Positions 1 to 10,164 of a stretch of DNA of 64,000 bases are shown piece after piece. The stretch covers positions 1-64,000 of the forward strand of contig WTXG01000195.1 of NCBI GenBank assembly GCA_022496185.1. Direction: 5' to 3'. A program made the position numbers and the translations under genes. The notes beneath the pieces were generated by a model. It made no database searches. It had not been told where the DNA came from and was given only the letters and a program-made list of their open reading frames with translations. Origin of the DNA: Multifurca ochricompacta (taxonomy: Eukaryota > Basidiomycota > Agaricomycetes > Russulales > Russulaceae). Numbering within the stretch: position 1 is the first letter of the stretch; the number at the start of each line of letters is the position of its first letter.

Positions 1-29
1 CTGGACACAGCAGGCACCTGGCTGTGACA
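1..29. repeat. End of a family-R repeat copy
   Basis: The last bases read GCACCTGGCTGTGACA, the reverse complement of the start of the repeat at 37083 and close to the ends of the element at 7263-8415. It abuts gypsy LTR sequence from about base 30, so a family-R or TIR element probably interrupts the LTR; its other end lies outside the window. Confidence 0.5.
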
Positions 30-167
30 GGTAGTCATGGGGAAGGGAGAAGGCATGTGATGGATCCCAAGAAGGGGACATGATCAGGAAGTGTAATGTA
101 GGCAGGAGGGCAGGGTTTGTACTGGGAATCGTGAAGAAAAGGGGGACACTGGGTGAGGGTCATAACA
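30..167 (-). repeat. Gypsy LTR fragment, terminal part
   Basis: This matches the last part of the gypsy LTRs seen whole at 23189-23780 and 30102-30693, including the GTGATGG/GATCCC block and the terminal TAACA at 163-167. It lies in the orientation of the minus-strand elements. The LTR end touches the gag start codon of copia-A directly, with no spacer. Confidence 0.8.
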
Positions 168-1193
168 ATGGCCCCTACATTTTCATTCCCACCTTCAGCC
201 ATGATTGAGATCCTTGATGGAGCAAACTGGCCTACTTGGTCAGCATGCATGATGGCAATCTTCTGGATGAATGGCATCTGGAACCACTTAGTTGGTCCCC
301 CACCCCCTACTCTCCCAGCAGACTGAAATGAAAAGGAAGGCATTCTTGTAGGCATTCTTGAAGTTTACACTCAGAAGGACATCTGGACAGCTGTAGCAGC
401 TGACACTAAGTTTGCTACTTGTAAGGCTAAGTGGGATGAGCTGCACCATGTCTATGGAGGAGTTGGATCTATGTCAACATTCAACACTTGGGCTTCCCTC
501 ACAGGCACTGCCCTTGACAACTCCTCACCAATGCTCCTGCAATTGCAAAAGCTGAATGAAGCTTGCATCAGTCTCAAGAACAACGAGATGGAGACCTCCA
601 ATCTCCAATTTTCATTTATCCTCATCAAGGCTCTACCTGAGTCTTACTCAGCTGTTGTGTCCATGATACTCGCTTCCAGTGCACCATCGGGCCTCTTACC
701 TCAGGTCATACAAGATCATATTCTCAATGAGGAAGGTTGGCAATCTGGAGCTTCCATGTCACTCAACAAAGCCATGCCCATCAAAAACAAATCAAATAAA
801 CCAAATATTAAATGCTTTTATTGTCAGAAAAGCAGGCACAAGGCTACAGAGTGTCAGAAGAAGAAGAAGGATGCAGAGGACAAGAAGGCAATGGAGGCAG
901 CATCAGCCAATAAGGCAGTGAATGCTCACTTAGCTACCACTTCAGCATCAATTGTAGAGGTAGCTGATGACAATGACAAGCTCCATGTTGCCCTGTACTC
1001 AGCTGAGAGATCCAGATGGATGATGGATTCTGGTGTGACTCATCACATTACCCTGCATCAATCAGACTTCACAACATACAAGCTTGCACATGGAATAGTG
1101 TGCTTAGGTGACAATTCTAATGTGAAGCAGATCAGGGTTGGGACTGTGGTATTCACTACCACTGTAGGGAACAAAGAGTCGAAATCACGCTGA
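168..1193 (+). pseudogene. Copia-A gag and protease
   Basis: The gag start ATG is at 168. Codon 53, TGG in copia-B, is TGA here (324-326). Downstream, 471-1193 is open and carries the nucleocapsid zinc knuckle CFYCQKSRHKATEC near 813-854 (C-x2-C-x4-H-x4-C), a lysine-rich linker, and the aspartic protease motif WMMDSG near 1018-1035. A frameshift near 1175 ends the frame. Gag would form the particle and the protease would cleave the polyprotein. Confidence 0.85.
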
Positions 1194-1214
1194 ATAATTC
1201 TACACATTCCAGAT

Positions 1215-2229
1215 GTGAAGACACACTTCATCTCAATGCATGCTCTTGCCCAAAAGGGGGCTCAGATCTTGTTCCAAGATAATCATTTTCTGATCTCAGT
1301 CCAAGACTGGACAGTAGCAAGAGGCTACTTGGAGGCAAACCTTTACTGGTTGGACACCTCCATGGCAGGCCTCAATGCGCATGCATGCACTTCACTTCCT
1401 ATCAACGTCTGGCATCATCGCATGGGGCACATGTCATATGATGCCCTGAAGTGATACCATGAATCTGTAAAAGGTATAACTCTTGATGCTCCGATCAGTC
1501 ACAATCAGTTGCTGTGTTCTGGGTGTGAACTTGGGAAACAGTTGCTACTTCCCTTCAAGTCTTCTCACAAGCGATTGGACTGGCTACTTCAAATTGTACA
1601 CAGTGATCTGGCTGGGCCAATGCAAGTCCAATCCATTCAAGGCACACTTTACATCGCAACATTTATCAATGACTACTCCAGGCATGGAGTGGTGTACTTC
1701 CTAAAGAGTAAGGATCAGTGTGCAGCCACTTTCAAGAAATTCCTGGCCTGGGCTGAACCCAGACTGTGGAGAAACTGCACATGCTACACTCTGACCAGGG
1801 AGGGGAGTATTTGTCAGGCACTCTTTGATCAGTATTGGACGAGAAGGGAATCAAGCACAAGTTAACAATGCTGGTTCACCACAACAAAATGGGATAGCTG
1901 AGAGATGGAACAGGATGATCCTCAACAAGGTGTGCTCGATGTTACATGGCGCTGGATTGTCCCTCGGCTTCTGGGAGTTGGCAGTGGATACTGCTGTGCA
2001 TACTTACAACAGGACTCCCACCTGCACAATAGGTTGGTGCACACCACATGAGCTCTGGAGTGCTGGTCACACTCCAGACATTTTGTACTTCTGGGTCTTT
2101 GGATGCAAGGCATATGTACATGTGCCTGAGGACAAATGCAGGAAGCTCAATCTGAGTTTGATCAAGGCTATGTTTGTTGGGTATGAACCAGGTTCAAAGG
2201 GTTACTGGTTATGGAATAAGAGTACCTGA
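1215..2229 (+). pseudogene. Copia-A integrase
   Basis: This contains the GAG-pre-integrase motif WHHRMGHMSYDALK (to 1452) followed by TGA where copia-B has TGG. The rve core follows: HSDLAGPM near 1590-1620, FINDYSRHG near 1665, then PQQNGIAERWNR, which holds the catalytic Glu, near 1880-1915. At least one frameshift near 1750-1850 breaks the second Asp region. The integrase would insert cDNA; this copy cannot. Confidence 0.82.
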
Positions 2230-2238
2230 GCAGTCATC

Positions 2239-3766
2239 ATGTCTCACGACATGATCTTTGATGAGTGTTCCTTTCCATTTCAGGATAGTGGTGAGCCGTC
2301 CACTAGTTCTGAGAACCCCACAGCCCTTGAGGGGCCCCTGGCAGTTTCATTTCCTATGACAGTCTCTACACAGGGACTAGGGGAGGTCTGTCCACCAAGG
2401 ACACCTTCCCCTGATGCTACACAACATGCACAAGTTTCCATTCCTGTCACTCTGCCTTCTCGTGCTGCACTGCAAGAACCTCCACCCCACGCACCATGAA
2501 ACTGGACTTTCTGGGTTCAGTGGACTGGTGACCCTGCTTCACAGGTTGTGCCCCCTTGGAGACTGCGAGAGAACCCTCACAGAAATCCATGGTACTTTGG
2601 TGAAGACAATGCCGAGTTGGATGATCAAGGGCACCTGGGTGAACAGGCTTTGCTAGCAGCAACTGCTTATTGTGACCCACTAACATATTGGGAAGCAATG
2701 AAATCAGAGTTTGCAGGTGACTGGCAAGAAGTGTGCCAATATGAGATGGATGCACTAGCCAAGAATGGGACATGGACCCTAGTGGACTTACTGGCAGACT
2801 GTAAGGCCATCAAGTCAAAGTGGGTATTCAAGCACAAAGCTGATGGTCGCTTTTGCATGCACTTGGTAGTGAAGGGTTTTACTCAGATTCAGGGAATTGA
2901 TTACAATGAAACATTCTCTCCAGTAGCTCGGTTTGAGTCCTTGTGACTCTTGCTAGCATTGGCCATGCTAGAGAATAGGGAGATCCATCAGATGGATGTC
3001 AAGTCGGCATTCCTCAATGGGCTATTGGATGAGGTAATTTACATGGAGCAACCACTGGGTTTTGTCGAATCAGGTCAGGAGAACAAGGTATGCCTGCTCA
3101 AAAAGGCAGTTTACGGTCTCAAACAAGCCTCATGTGCATGGAACTTGCAATTCCATGGAGTCCTTTTGGAGCTCAGCTTCACACACATGCATTCTGATGC
3201 AGGAGTTTACATGTGTCATTGCCAAGAAGGGGAGGGACTAGTCATCATTATCCTCTATGTCGATGACATCACCATCTTAGGCAACTCTCTCAATGAAGTT
3301 AACCAGATCAAAGGTATCTTATCTTGGTGCTACAAAATGACTGATCTAGGTGAGATCAACTCTTATCTCAGAGTTTGGATCACCTGTGACAGATCAGCCA
3401 AGCATTTGGAGATTGACCAATCCCAGTACATCTCAGAGATTGTAGGATGCTTTGGCATGGTGGACGCTAACCCCACCTGCATGCCTCTTCCTGCTGGGGC
3501 TGAGGTCCATTTGGTAAAGTACACCAGTCAGGCAACTCAAGCAGAAATAACACACTTTCAACAAATTATTGGGAGCCTACTGTATGTGCAAATTGGGACC
3601 CACCCAGACATCTCTTTCACTGTAGCACACCTTGCGCAGTATGCAGCAAACCCTTCCCTGCAACATCTACAACTTGCCAAGTATGTACTGGCTTATCTAA
3701 ACAGTACAGCTGAACTACAGCTATGCTACAATGGAGTGCACAGGACTGGTCTCATTGGTTATTTGG
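2239..3766 (+). pseudogene. Copia-A linker, reverse transcriptase and RNase H start
   Basis: After a proline-rich linker, the reverse transcriptase runs from about 2548. It shows WVFKHKADG, the QIQGIDYNETFSPVAR block, a TGA at 2944 where copia-B has an Arg codon, and an open stretch 2950-3771 with the catalytic YVDD at 3255-3266. RNase H is cut after a few residues by the gypsy LTR starting at 3767, so the usual YSDSSLGD motif is missing. Confidence 0.85.
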
Positions 3767-4360
3767 TGTAACACCTGGTGTGGGCATTCAGCATGACATG
3801 TGACTGAGTTGTGTAGCAGAACTACAGAATCAATGTATGCTGTGTTACTAGCATATGGAGTTGAGTGACAAGTCAATACCAAGGAGCTAATCCCTTAGTA
3901 CTGTTGAGTGGAAAAGTGCCAGAAGCACTGAGACGATTCAAGAGTCAGGTCTTAGAGATCACCCAGAAGGTAATGCACCAAGTTGATTAAGAAGCTGAGT
4001 CTAAGGTATACAGGCTATCTAGACAGGCCTTATATATGCAATAGAAGTCGGGGTCTGAATTGGAGTAATGTACTCAATGTATCAACAAAGTTGTAATCTA
4101 GCTAAACAGGGAAATGGAGTAGAGGTGGGCCAGGTGCGAATATATGTAGACAGATCTGGTATAGTCATGATTCTGGTGGGAAAATATGTAAGAGTTCATA
4201 TGTAAAGTATGAGTCAGAGATAAGCAAGAAGTCAAGTCATAGATAAGGAACAAACAGGCACAAAGCCAGCCATAACACAGTCAACAAAGATCAAACAAGG
4301 CCAAACAACATGTCATGTGAAGAGGAAAAGAAGTGAGATGACGTAGTGGGGTTCATAACA
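3767..4360 (-). repeat. Gypsy-1 3' LTR (divergent subfamily)
   Basis: It begins TGTAACACCTGGTGTGGG and ends CATAACA, parallel to the TGTTACGTCCAGTGCGGG...TAACA of the other gypsy LTRs but much more diverged, with length near 594 bp. It is followed by a C-rich tract (4361-4375) that is the polypurine tract of a minus-strand element. The left flank is copia-A coding sequence with no visible target duplication partner. Confidence 0.8.
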
Positions 4361-4375
4361 TTACCCCCTCTCTAA

Positions 4376-4958
4376 GTCCTAGCAGAGCCAGCTAGATTGG
4401 CATACTGTCATCATCCTGAACCAAGGAGAGGTAGTCATCTGCTACAGCATAGTGGTCAGCATCATAGTTCTCCTTGTCTTTATCTGTGGGGCAAACATGT
4501 GTTCATAGAAAACCATAGGGCCCCCTCCTCCCACATCAAAAGCAACTGTCATAAACATGACAGTCAATTTCTCAGTGACCTGCATTATGGGTAAGGCACT
4601 TGCCACACCATCCAGACAGGTTGGCGACATTGGGGGCCTGTGTAAGCCATCGGAACAGACACTGGTGGCTCCAGTGTGAAGTACTTTGACAGTGCTGACA
4701 TCATTTCTTGGCAGTAGGGCAGCACCAGCTAAGGTGATACTTGCTGTCACAGCGCCAGCAAAGCTTACCATCCAGGTTTTCGTGAAGGTGTGGCATTTCA
4801 AGACAACTTGGATTAAGTCAGGGTGCAAGGTCAAGACAGCAACAGGGGAGGGGTCAGGCAAAAATGTCAGCATACTGTTCAGATATAATTTGATACACCT
4901 CTCCTAACTCCAATCACGTCCTAATGCTTGCCAGGTGCTGCTCTATGTCAAAGACCCC
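4376..4958 (-). pseudogene. Gypsy-1 zinc-knuckle region, broken
   Basis: On the minus strand the frame after the accessory ORF reads through a conserved TGA (4856-4854), then PLPCC..., then a first knuckle CWRCDSKYHLSWCC, parallel to the intact zinc-knuckle ORFs of gypsy-3, -4 and -6. Further stops and shifts follow. A C-terminal VQDDD-type tail is visible near 4400. It is an older copy of the same gene. Confidence 0.65.
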
Positions 4959-6026
4959 TCAGTTGATCTTCACCATCTGTTGTTTGTAGTCATGGTGCTG
5001 CATTTCTAGATTGTCTTGGAGTGCCTGGAACTTATGCAGCTGTGCAATCTTGGCAGTTAGTCGTGGCATGCACAAATCCCAGAGCACCTTGTTGATGGCG
5101 AAAGCATGGGGGTCACTGGCTGACAAGTGTTGGAGGTGCTCTGGCCCTAGGACATAATGGAGTTGATCGATTTTCTTCTCCTCTAAATACACTGGAGCTC
5201 CATAGACTGGCCCCCCCTTTTCCAAACACCCAGCTACATCCATACCTTCATTGGTGTAGTAAATATACTTGGCCACTTCGGTTGTGCCATCATTTCTGGG
5301 CATTGGAATCATGAGTGGGAAGTAAAATTGAGATTTGGGGTTGTTTGGGAAAAACAGAAACTCAGGGGCCTCATCACCAAAGTCAACATCAATCAGGTCA
5401 TTTGGGTGGGGGTGCTCAGGCAGACTAAAATCTTCATTGATATTGGCAGCTCTGATCCCTTCGGCCACCTTGGTGGTGGCATCATAGTCAATAGGAGATA
5501 GTGGGCAAGAAGGAGGATGCAAAGGAGAAAGTAGGGGAAACGCATTGATGGTGGCCAAGGTGTGAACACTGGAGGGAGACATGGACTTTGTTCTGGGTTG
5601 CTGTGGGGAGGGAAGTTGTCCAATTGAATGTATAGCCATCTGCTCTTTATCTGCCTTGGGATGGCGTCTATAGAAGTCTTCAATAAGCTTGGGCACAAAG
5701 ATGTCTGCAGCAGGTTCCCACAAGTTATCAACATCAGGGAATCCCTTCCATTTGATCAGATAGTGGAGTTGGCATTTGCACCCTCGGCCTTTCCATTTTG
5801 CATCAGCGATACACTCTACCTCCCACTCTGGTTCTCCATCAACTAATTTGGGAGGGGGTTGTGGGAAATTCTGGCCATGAATGGGGGTTTCTTTGTATGG
5901 TGTGAGAAGACTGGTGTGGAAGACAGGGTGGATCTTCCATGTGGATGGCAGTGTCAGCTTGTATGTAATATCTGACAGCTTCTGTTCAATTGTGAATGGG
6001 CCATGGCATCTAGGAGCTAGTTTCAC
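4959..6026 (-). CDS. Gypsy-1 chromodomain fused to accessory protein
   Basis: The 355-residue frame starts inside the C-terminal integrase extension (KLAPRCHGPFTI..., SH3-like GPY/F type). A chromodomain with LHYLIKWKGFPDVDNLWEP follows at about residues 85-115. It then runs without a stop into the family's accessory protein: YIYYTNEGMDVAGC and GGPVYGAPVYLEE near 250-290 and a helical tail. In the other copies the accessory part sits in the +1 frame relative to the chromodomain, so the in-frame join is peculiar to this subfamily. Its start is set by an upstream stop and is not a true start. Confidence 0.75.
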   Translation of the reverse strand: MKLAPRCHGPFTIEQKLSDITYKLTLPSTWKIHPVFHTSLLTPYKETPIHGQNFPQPPPKLVDGEPEWEVECIADAKWKGRGCKCQLHYLIKWKGFPDVDNLWEPAADIFVPKLIEDFYRRHPKADKEQMAIHSIGQLPSPQQPRTKSMSPSSVHTLATINAFPLLSPLHPPSCPLSPIDYDATTKVAEGIRAANINEDFSLPEHPHPNDLIDVDFGDEAPEFLFFPNNPKSQFYFPLMIPMPRNDGTTEVAKYIYYTNEGMDVAGCLEKGGPVYGAPVYLEEKKIDQLHYVLGPEHLQHLSASDPHAFAINKVLWDLCMPRLTAKIAQLHKFQALQDNLEMQHHDYKQQMVKIN

Positions 6027-6029
6027 TGT

Positions 6030-7004
6030 TGGGTGAGAGGTATGGATGTTGTGTCCTTCTAGCCAGACTTGATCTCTGACTTGATAGGGCGTAAACTTTG
6101 TGGGCTTCTTGGCCAGGGTCCTTTGCGCCTTCTGAAAATTCCTGTTGGCTGATTCTCATATCTCTTCCCATTGGCTGATACGCTGTGTTATGGATGGCAC
6201 ATTGGTGGGTTTGTCCATCCAAGTAGTGTGGGGGTTCCATCCCATAATAAGGGAGAAGGGGGAGACCTTTGTTGTCCTGTTTGGCCAGCTGTTATGTGTG
6301 AACTCAGCTGTTGCCAACCATTCTGCCCAGTCATCCTGTCGCTTGTTACACCAGAAGTGGAGGTACTGCTCTAACCACTGGTTTGTTCATTCCAATTGAC
6401 CATCCATCTGTGGGTGGTATGCTGTAGAGATATTTTGCTGGATATCAAGATGTTTGCAAAGGGCCTGGGCAAACATAGATGCGAATTGCAGGTCTCAGTC
6501 AGAAATGATTTTCTGGGGGAGTCCATAGTGCTGATATACATGATTCAGGTAGAGCTTGGCGACTCCTTCAGCAGATATTGTCTCATTGCAGGGGATGAAG
6601 AGAGTGGCTTTTGAGCAATCATGGTCTGTGATAGTGAGTATTGAGTCATATCCTTGTGACTGTGGCAGTTTGACAATAAAGTCCATGGCAATAGTTTGAA
6701 AGGGAGCTGTCGCAATTGGCATGATGGGTGAAAGTGCCGGTGGTCTTGGGTGTGTGTTTACTTTATTTGCCTGACACTCTGCGCATCCCTTGACATACGC
6801 TTCTACATCCTTCTTCATGTTCAGCCACCAGTAGTCACATTTGGCAAGAGCATATGTATTCACAATGCCAGGGTGTCCTGCAGAGGGGAGGTCATGGTGA
6901 AAATGAATCACCCCCCTCTTAATGTTGTCACCACCAGTGACAACCAGCCAATCATTGTCTTTCCACCAGAGGCTGTCTTTCATTTTTATGTTGTGTGGCT
7001 CTAC
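6030..7004 (-). pseudogene. Gypsy-1 integrase, partial
   Basis: The minus-strand frame 7058-6495 reads LWWKDNDW, then the zinc-binding HHDLPSAGHPGIVN...CAECQANK, then the catalytic core with AMDFIVKLP, ITDHD, and HYGLPQKIISD. After a frame break at about 6495 the rest of the core and the C-terminal part continue to 6030 in other frames. The frame's first residues come from LTR sequence, showing the internal region has been cut at 7004. Confidence 0.8.
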
Positions 7005-7566
7005 TGTTACGTCCAGTGTGGGACATTCCACATGACTTGTGTGACAGCATTTGTTCACATATTTGGGTAAGAGGCCAATAAGGCTTCTTAGAGTATTAGG
7101 TGGAATGAGTCAAAGTCAAAGGGGCTGTTCCCTAAGACAATGTTGAGCGGAGAAGTGCCAAAAGCACTGAGACAGATGAGTCAGAGATTCAAAGGGGATG
7201 TCCAAAAGACAGGCACCAATGTATTCAATAAGTCGAGTCTGAGGTCTACAGTGTAGCTACAGTTGTCACAGTTTCTGTTTTAGATTTTGATCTGGTGATT
7301 GATATTCAAGGAACGTGTCGTCTGTTAAAGGCACTTTTCAGGTTCCGGAGTTGGTGTTTGGGTTCGATGGTGTCTGATGTTCAGGGCGTCCTCTATCACA
7401 AGAATGGCAGGTCGATTATGGGAATCGATTTGGAACATCGTCGGCTCCAAGGTCGTGGTTCGGGTTTGGTGTTGAGGCAAGGGACGCATCGTCATCGCCT
7501 TGCAGGTTCTGGTCTGGCAATCAGGATCACTGGCATCTGGGGTCCATTTGGTGGTCTACCTCGACC

Positions 7567-7830
7567 ACAATCAAGCCGCGGTCAGTACCTTGACCACAGC
7601 AAATCAATAAACGATCAAACGTGATCACATCAAACTGTCAAGGTCGCAACCAAGACAGAATCTGGCAGTCAAGATCAAGACGATGATCAAGACAGATTGA
7701 AGGAATCAAGCTGCGGTCAGTACATCAACCACGACAAAGCAAAGGAATCAAGCTGCGGTCAATATGTCGACCACGACCAAGCAAGGAATCGAAGCTGCGG
7801 TCAGTACATCGACCACGACAAATCAAGGGA
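7567..7830. repeat. Tandem repeat of about 42 bp
   Basis: Units containing AAGCTGCGGTCAGTACAT followed by a CGACCACGACAA-like block occur three times at 7700-7830, with a related unit at 7567-7610. In one frame they would read SSCGQYxxHDxA, but no longer reading frame supports coding. Confidence 0.7.
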
Positions 7831-8111
7831 TCAAGATGGATCGAGTTCTGGTGTCAGGGTGAGGGACGCGTCGTCATCGCCTCACGCGTTCGGTAAGTTC
7901 TTTTGTTCTAAGTTCGATTAAGTCTGTTCTAATGTCACAGTTAGGTGCGGAACTGTGTCGGGGTCAGACGGGAGCAAGACAAGTCAAGATTCAAAGTCAC
8001 AGCAAGAGCAAATTCGGTTCAAGCCCACAATGAAGTCAAAGGGCACACGCGTGAGAATCGAAGTCGACGGCAGAGACACTCAGTCCTGCAACAAGTTCAG
8101 GATGATGAAGG

Positions 8112-8135
8112 CTCTCCAAGTCACATCTTGGAGAG
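8112..8135. other. Hairpin shared by family-R repeats
   Basis: CTCTCCAAG, a six-base loop, then CTTGGAGAG forms a perfect 9-bp stem. The inverted arm has it again at 8212-8235. Related repeats have CTCCCTAAG/CTTAGGGAG at 38231-38254 and a bulged version at 37258-37276. Confidence 0.65.
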
Positions 8136-8756
8136 TTCAAGTCTGTTCTCTTGTATTCAATCAGAGGTGCTTCAGAATCCTTGAATCCTCTCAGTTAGAG
8201 CCCCACTTGAACTCTCCAAGATGTGACTTGGAGAGCCTTCATCATCCTGAACTTGTTGCAGGACTGAGTGTCTCTGCCGTCGACTTCGATTCTCATGCGC
8301 ATGCCCTTTGACTTCATTGTGGGCTTGAACTGAATTTGCTCTTGCTGTGACTTTGAATCTTGACTTGTCTTGCTCCCGTCCGACCCCGACACAGTTCCGC
8401 ACCTAACTGTGACAACAGTGGACTTATATACATAATCGAGTGAGTGTCTAAGAGATAAGGATACTGAGTCATGTGGGCCCAAATAGACAAAAGCAGATGG
8501 CATAAAGCCTGGCTTCTGATAGGGAATTAAGTAAGTGTCCAGTCGTAAAGATAAAGAGATAACAAGATAAGCAGATAATGAGGTAAACATAGACAGACAT
8601 TGCGTCAACAGATACAAATAGGTCATGGGGATGGCAGCAATGCACATGATGGATCCCAGGAAGGAGACATAATCATGAAGTGTAGCATAGGGGGAAGGGC
8701 AGGGTCATTATTAGGGATGGTGAAAAAAAGTGGGTCACTAGGCAGGGGTCATAACA

Positions 8757-8980
8757 TCACCCCCTCTTCTGGTTCTAGCAGACCCAGCTAGAAACAACTC
8801 GTACCATCATCATCCTGCACCAGGTCCAAATAATCATTGGCTACATTACAATCGTCCATGGTGTAATTCTCTTTGTCCTCATCCTGGGGACATCTGTGGG
8901 CATGGAGGAACCTGTAAGGGCCACACTGACCACACAAGTAGCATAAGTCGTGGATGGGGCAGTCCAGTTCGCAGTGTCCC
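8757..8980 (-). pseudogene. Gypsy-2 stub: polypurine tract and end of zinc-knuckle ORF
   Basis: This is near-identical to the start of the internal regions at 10742 and 23781: the TCACCCCCTCTTCT tract, then on the minus strand the acidic VQDD tail and last cysteine motifs of the zinc-knuckle ORF. It ends at a hAT-type terminus at 8981; the remainder of the element is gone. Confidence 0.75.
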
Positions 8981-9080
8981 TAGTGCATTGCACAGGTAAC
9001 CCATGGGTATTATTTAACTGTACCCATACCCATACCCATCAAAACCCATACCTGCCAGGTGGGTATGGGTTTTCACCATG
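8981..9080. mobile_element. hAT-like terminus fragment
   Basis: It begins TAGTGCATTGCACAGGTAAC and runs into repeated CCCATACCCATA units, resembling the left end of the hAT-like element at 50360. Its right end and target duplication partner (AGTGTCCC expected) were not found, so it is probably truncated. Confidence 0.5.
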
Positions 9081-9835
9081 GCTTTTCAATAGAATGGAAG
9101 CATGCTAGCTGCTTCAGGTGGCCCCGGTGTCTTGGTCATGCACCAACCAAACAAGGCTAGCATAATCTGATGGTAAAACAACATAAACAACATTTAATTT
9201 TGCACTAGGCGAGGAATTCTCCATGTCCATCCACTCTCAAAACAGTCCATTCCTGCTCCCACCTGTGTGCTCTGCAGCACCACAATCAATAGCATCAACA
9301 AAAGGTTTCACTGCACCCAATGGTGTCTTGATGAAAGTGTGGTTGATCACTCACTCTGCTACTCCTAACAAAAGGAACAGGCACACATTGCCCACCTCAT
9401 GGCAGCAACCTAGACCTATGTGAAGTTTTGGCCAGGCACTGAATGATATGTATTCTTTTGGTGACTGTCAAGATGAAATAGTACATTGTCATCTGCAACC
9501 CTCTCCCTCATGTTGTGGGAACCCAAGTGTTTTACTCCGGACTTCATCCTTTTCCAGACCTCACTAACCTCCTTCATTTCTTCCTTCCAAGAGATGTCAC
9601 TCACCTTTATGTGGGCCCCTACAATGACAAACTACCATGCCCAAACTGTCTCTGCACAGGCTGCTGAACACTGCTGCACTCAAACCCCCTTAGATACACT
9701 CAATGATCACCCCTCCCCTACCAAGTGGAGATCCCTCACCCATCTTCATGCTTTTGACAACTGGCATGAGGATTGGCTTTGAGCCCACATGGATCACATC
9801 CTGACCCCCACCCACCCCAAGCAATGGGATAAGCT
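9081..9835. other. Unassigned stretch
   Basis: Open frames of 60-100 codons occur on both strands (for example 9486-9782 +), but I recognise no motif and none continues. There are no clear splice sites joining them. It may be the inner part of the hAT-like element or flanking DNA of copia-C. Confidence 0.3.
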
Positions 9836-10164
9836 GTTGAACACAGGATGTGTTCGGTGATGCTTCAGGCATCAGGAGATTAGATTAGCTACTTTGTGGA
9901 CTAGATTAGATATTGGAGTTTCAGACTATTTACCATATCATTATTACTTTCTTTCTCACATTCTGCAGTAGCTGACTGATGTACCTTAGTAATGATGTAC
10001 AAGCATGTGATTCCTTACTGGCCAATGGCCTTATTCCCTCTTGTTTATTGTTTGGACTTTGTCCGGCACTTGTGGACTTATTCCCAGTGCACAGACCATC
10101 CCTTGGAAAGTATATAAGGGTGTCTGTTTCATCTCTTACACTTCAGAGTTTTCTTCACCTCTGA
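9836..10164 (+). repeat. Copia-C 5' LTR, left part
   Basis: The sequence from about TGTTGAACACAGGATG carries a TATA box (TATATAAG, 10111-10118) and ends TTCTTCACCTCTGA, where gypsy-3 is inserted. The LTR resumes at 17586 after the duplicated TCTGA and ends TTTTACA at 17778 beside a copia primer site. The exact left boundary is uncertain because no second LTR of this element is in the window. Confidence 0.6.

Larger units (their letters stand above)
168..3766 (+). mobile_element. Copia-A: degraded Ty1/copia internal region
   Basis: A plus-strand copia gag-pol region in the order gag, zinc knuckle, protease, integrase, reverse transcriptase, start of RNase H. It is the same family as copia-B (40532-45754), to which it aligns throughout. 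It has no copia LTR: a gypsy LTR ends at 167 and another begins at 3767. Stops and frameshifts break it into many pieces and many of the stops are TGA where copia-B has TGG or an Arg codon. It is dead. Confidence 0.9.
4361..7004 (-). mobile_element. Gypsy-1 internal fragment (chromovirus)
   Basis: This is the 3' half of a minus-strand Ty3/gypsy element of an older, diverged subfamily: polypurine tract, zinc-knuckle region, chromodomain plus accessory ORF, and integrase. It stops abruptly at 7004, where the LTR of another copy begins; reverse transcriptase, protease and gag are missing. Recombination between nested copies is the likely cause. Confidence 0.82.
7263..8415. mobile_element. TIR element, 1153 bp, non-autonomous
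   Basis: Its ends are TTGTCACAGTT...AACTGTGACAA, an 11-bp perfect inverted repeat. CAG stands on both sides (7260-7262 and 8416-8418), and the undisturbed LTR has a single CAG there, so this is a 3-bp target duplication. The right half is a long hairpin: 7933-8140 and 8208-8414 are inverted copies of about 207 bp differing mainly by transitions. The left half has tandem repeats. No transposase is visible; superfamily is uncertain. Confidence 0.75.
7005..8756 (-). repeat. Gypsy-2 3' LTR, split by a TIR element
   Basis: It starts TGTTACGTCCAGTGTGGG at 7005 and ends CATAACA at 8756. The LTR is interrupted at 7263-8415 and resumes with TGGACTTATATA. It keeps the AATAAGTCGAGTCTGAGG block that contains the self-priming complement. 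It is followed by the polypurine tract and zinc-knuckle ORF end of gypsy-2 (8757-8980). Confidence 0.85.

Noticed and set aside
30..4360. A chimeric element with gypsy LTRs around a copia coding region, because LTRs end at 167 and begin at 3767 beside copia-A
   Set aside because: The two LTRs belong to clearly different subfamilies and cannot be a pair; independent insertions plus recombination explain the layout.
4442..4873. A 143-residue minus-strand frame as a separate gene
   Set aside because: It is a shifted frame over the zinc-knuckle region of gypsy-1; the parallel to the other copies is in another frame.
7560..7850. CRISPR-like array
   Set aside because: The units are direct tandem repeats without unique spacers in eukaryotic DNA.
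7945..8402. Matching 76-79 residue frames on both strands as a conserved gene
   Set aside because: They are the two arms of an inverted repeat; neither frame extends or shows a motif.
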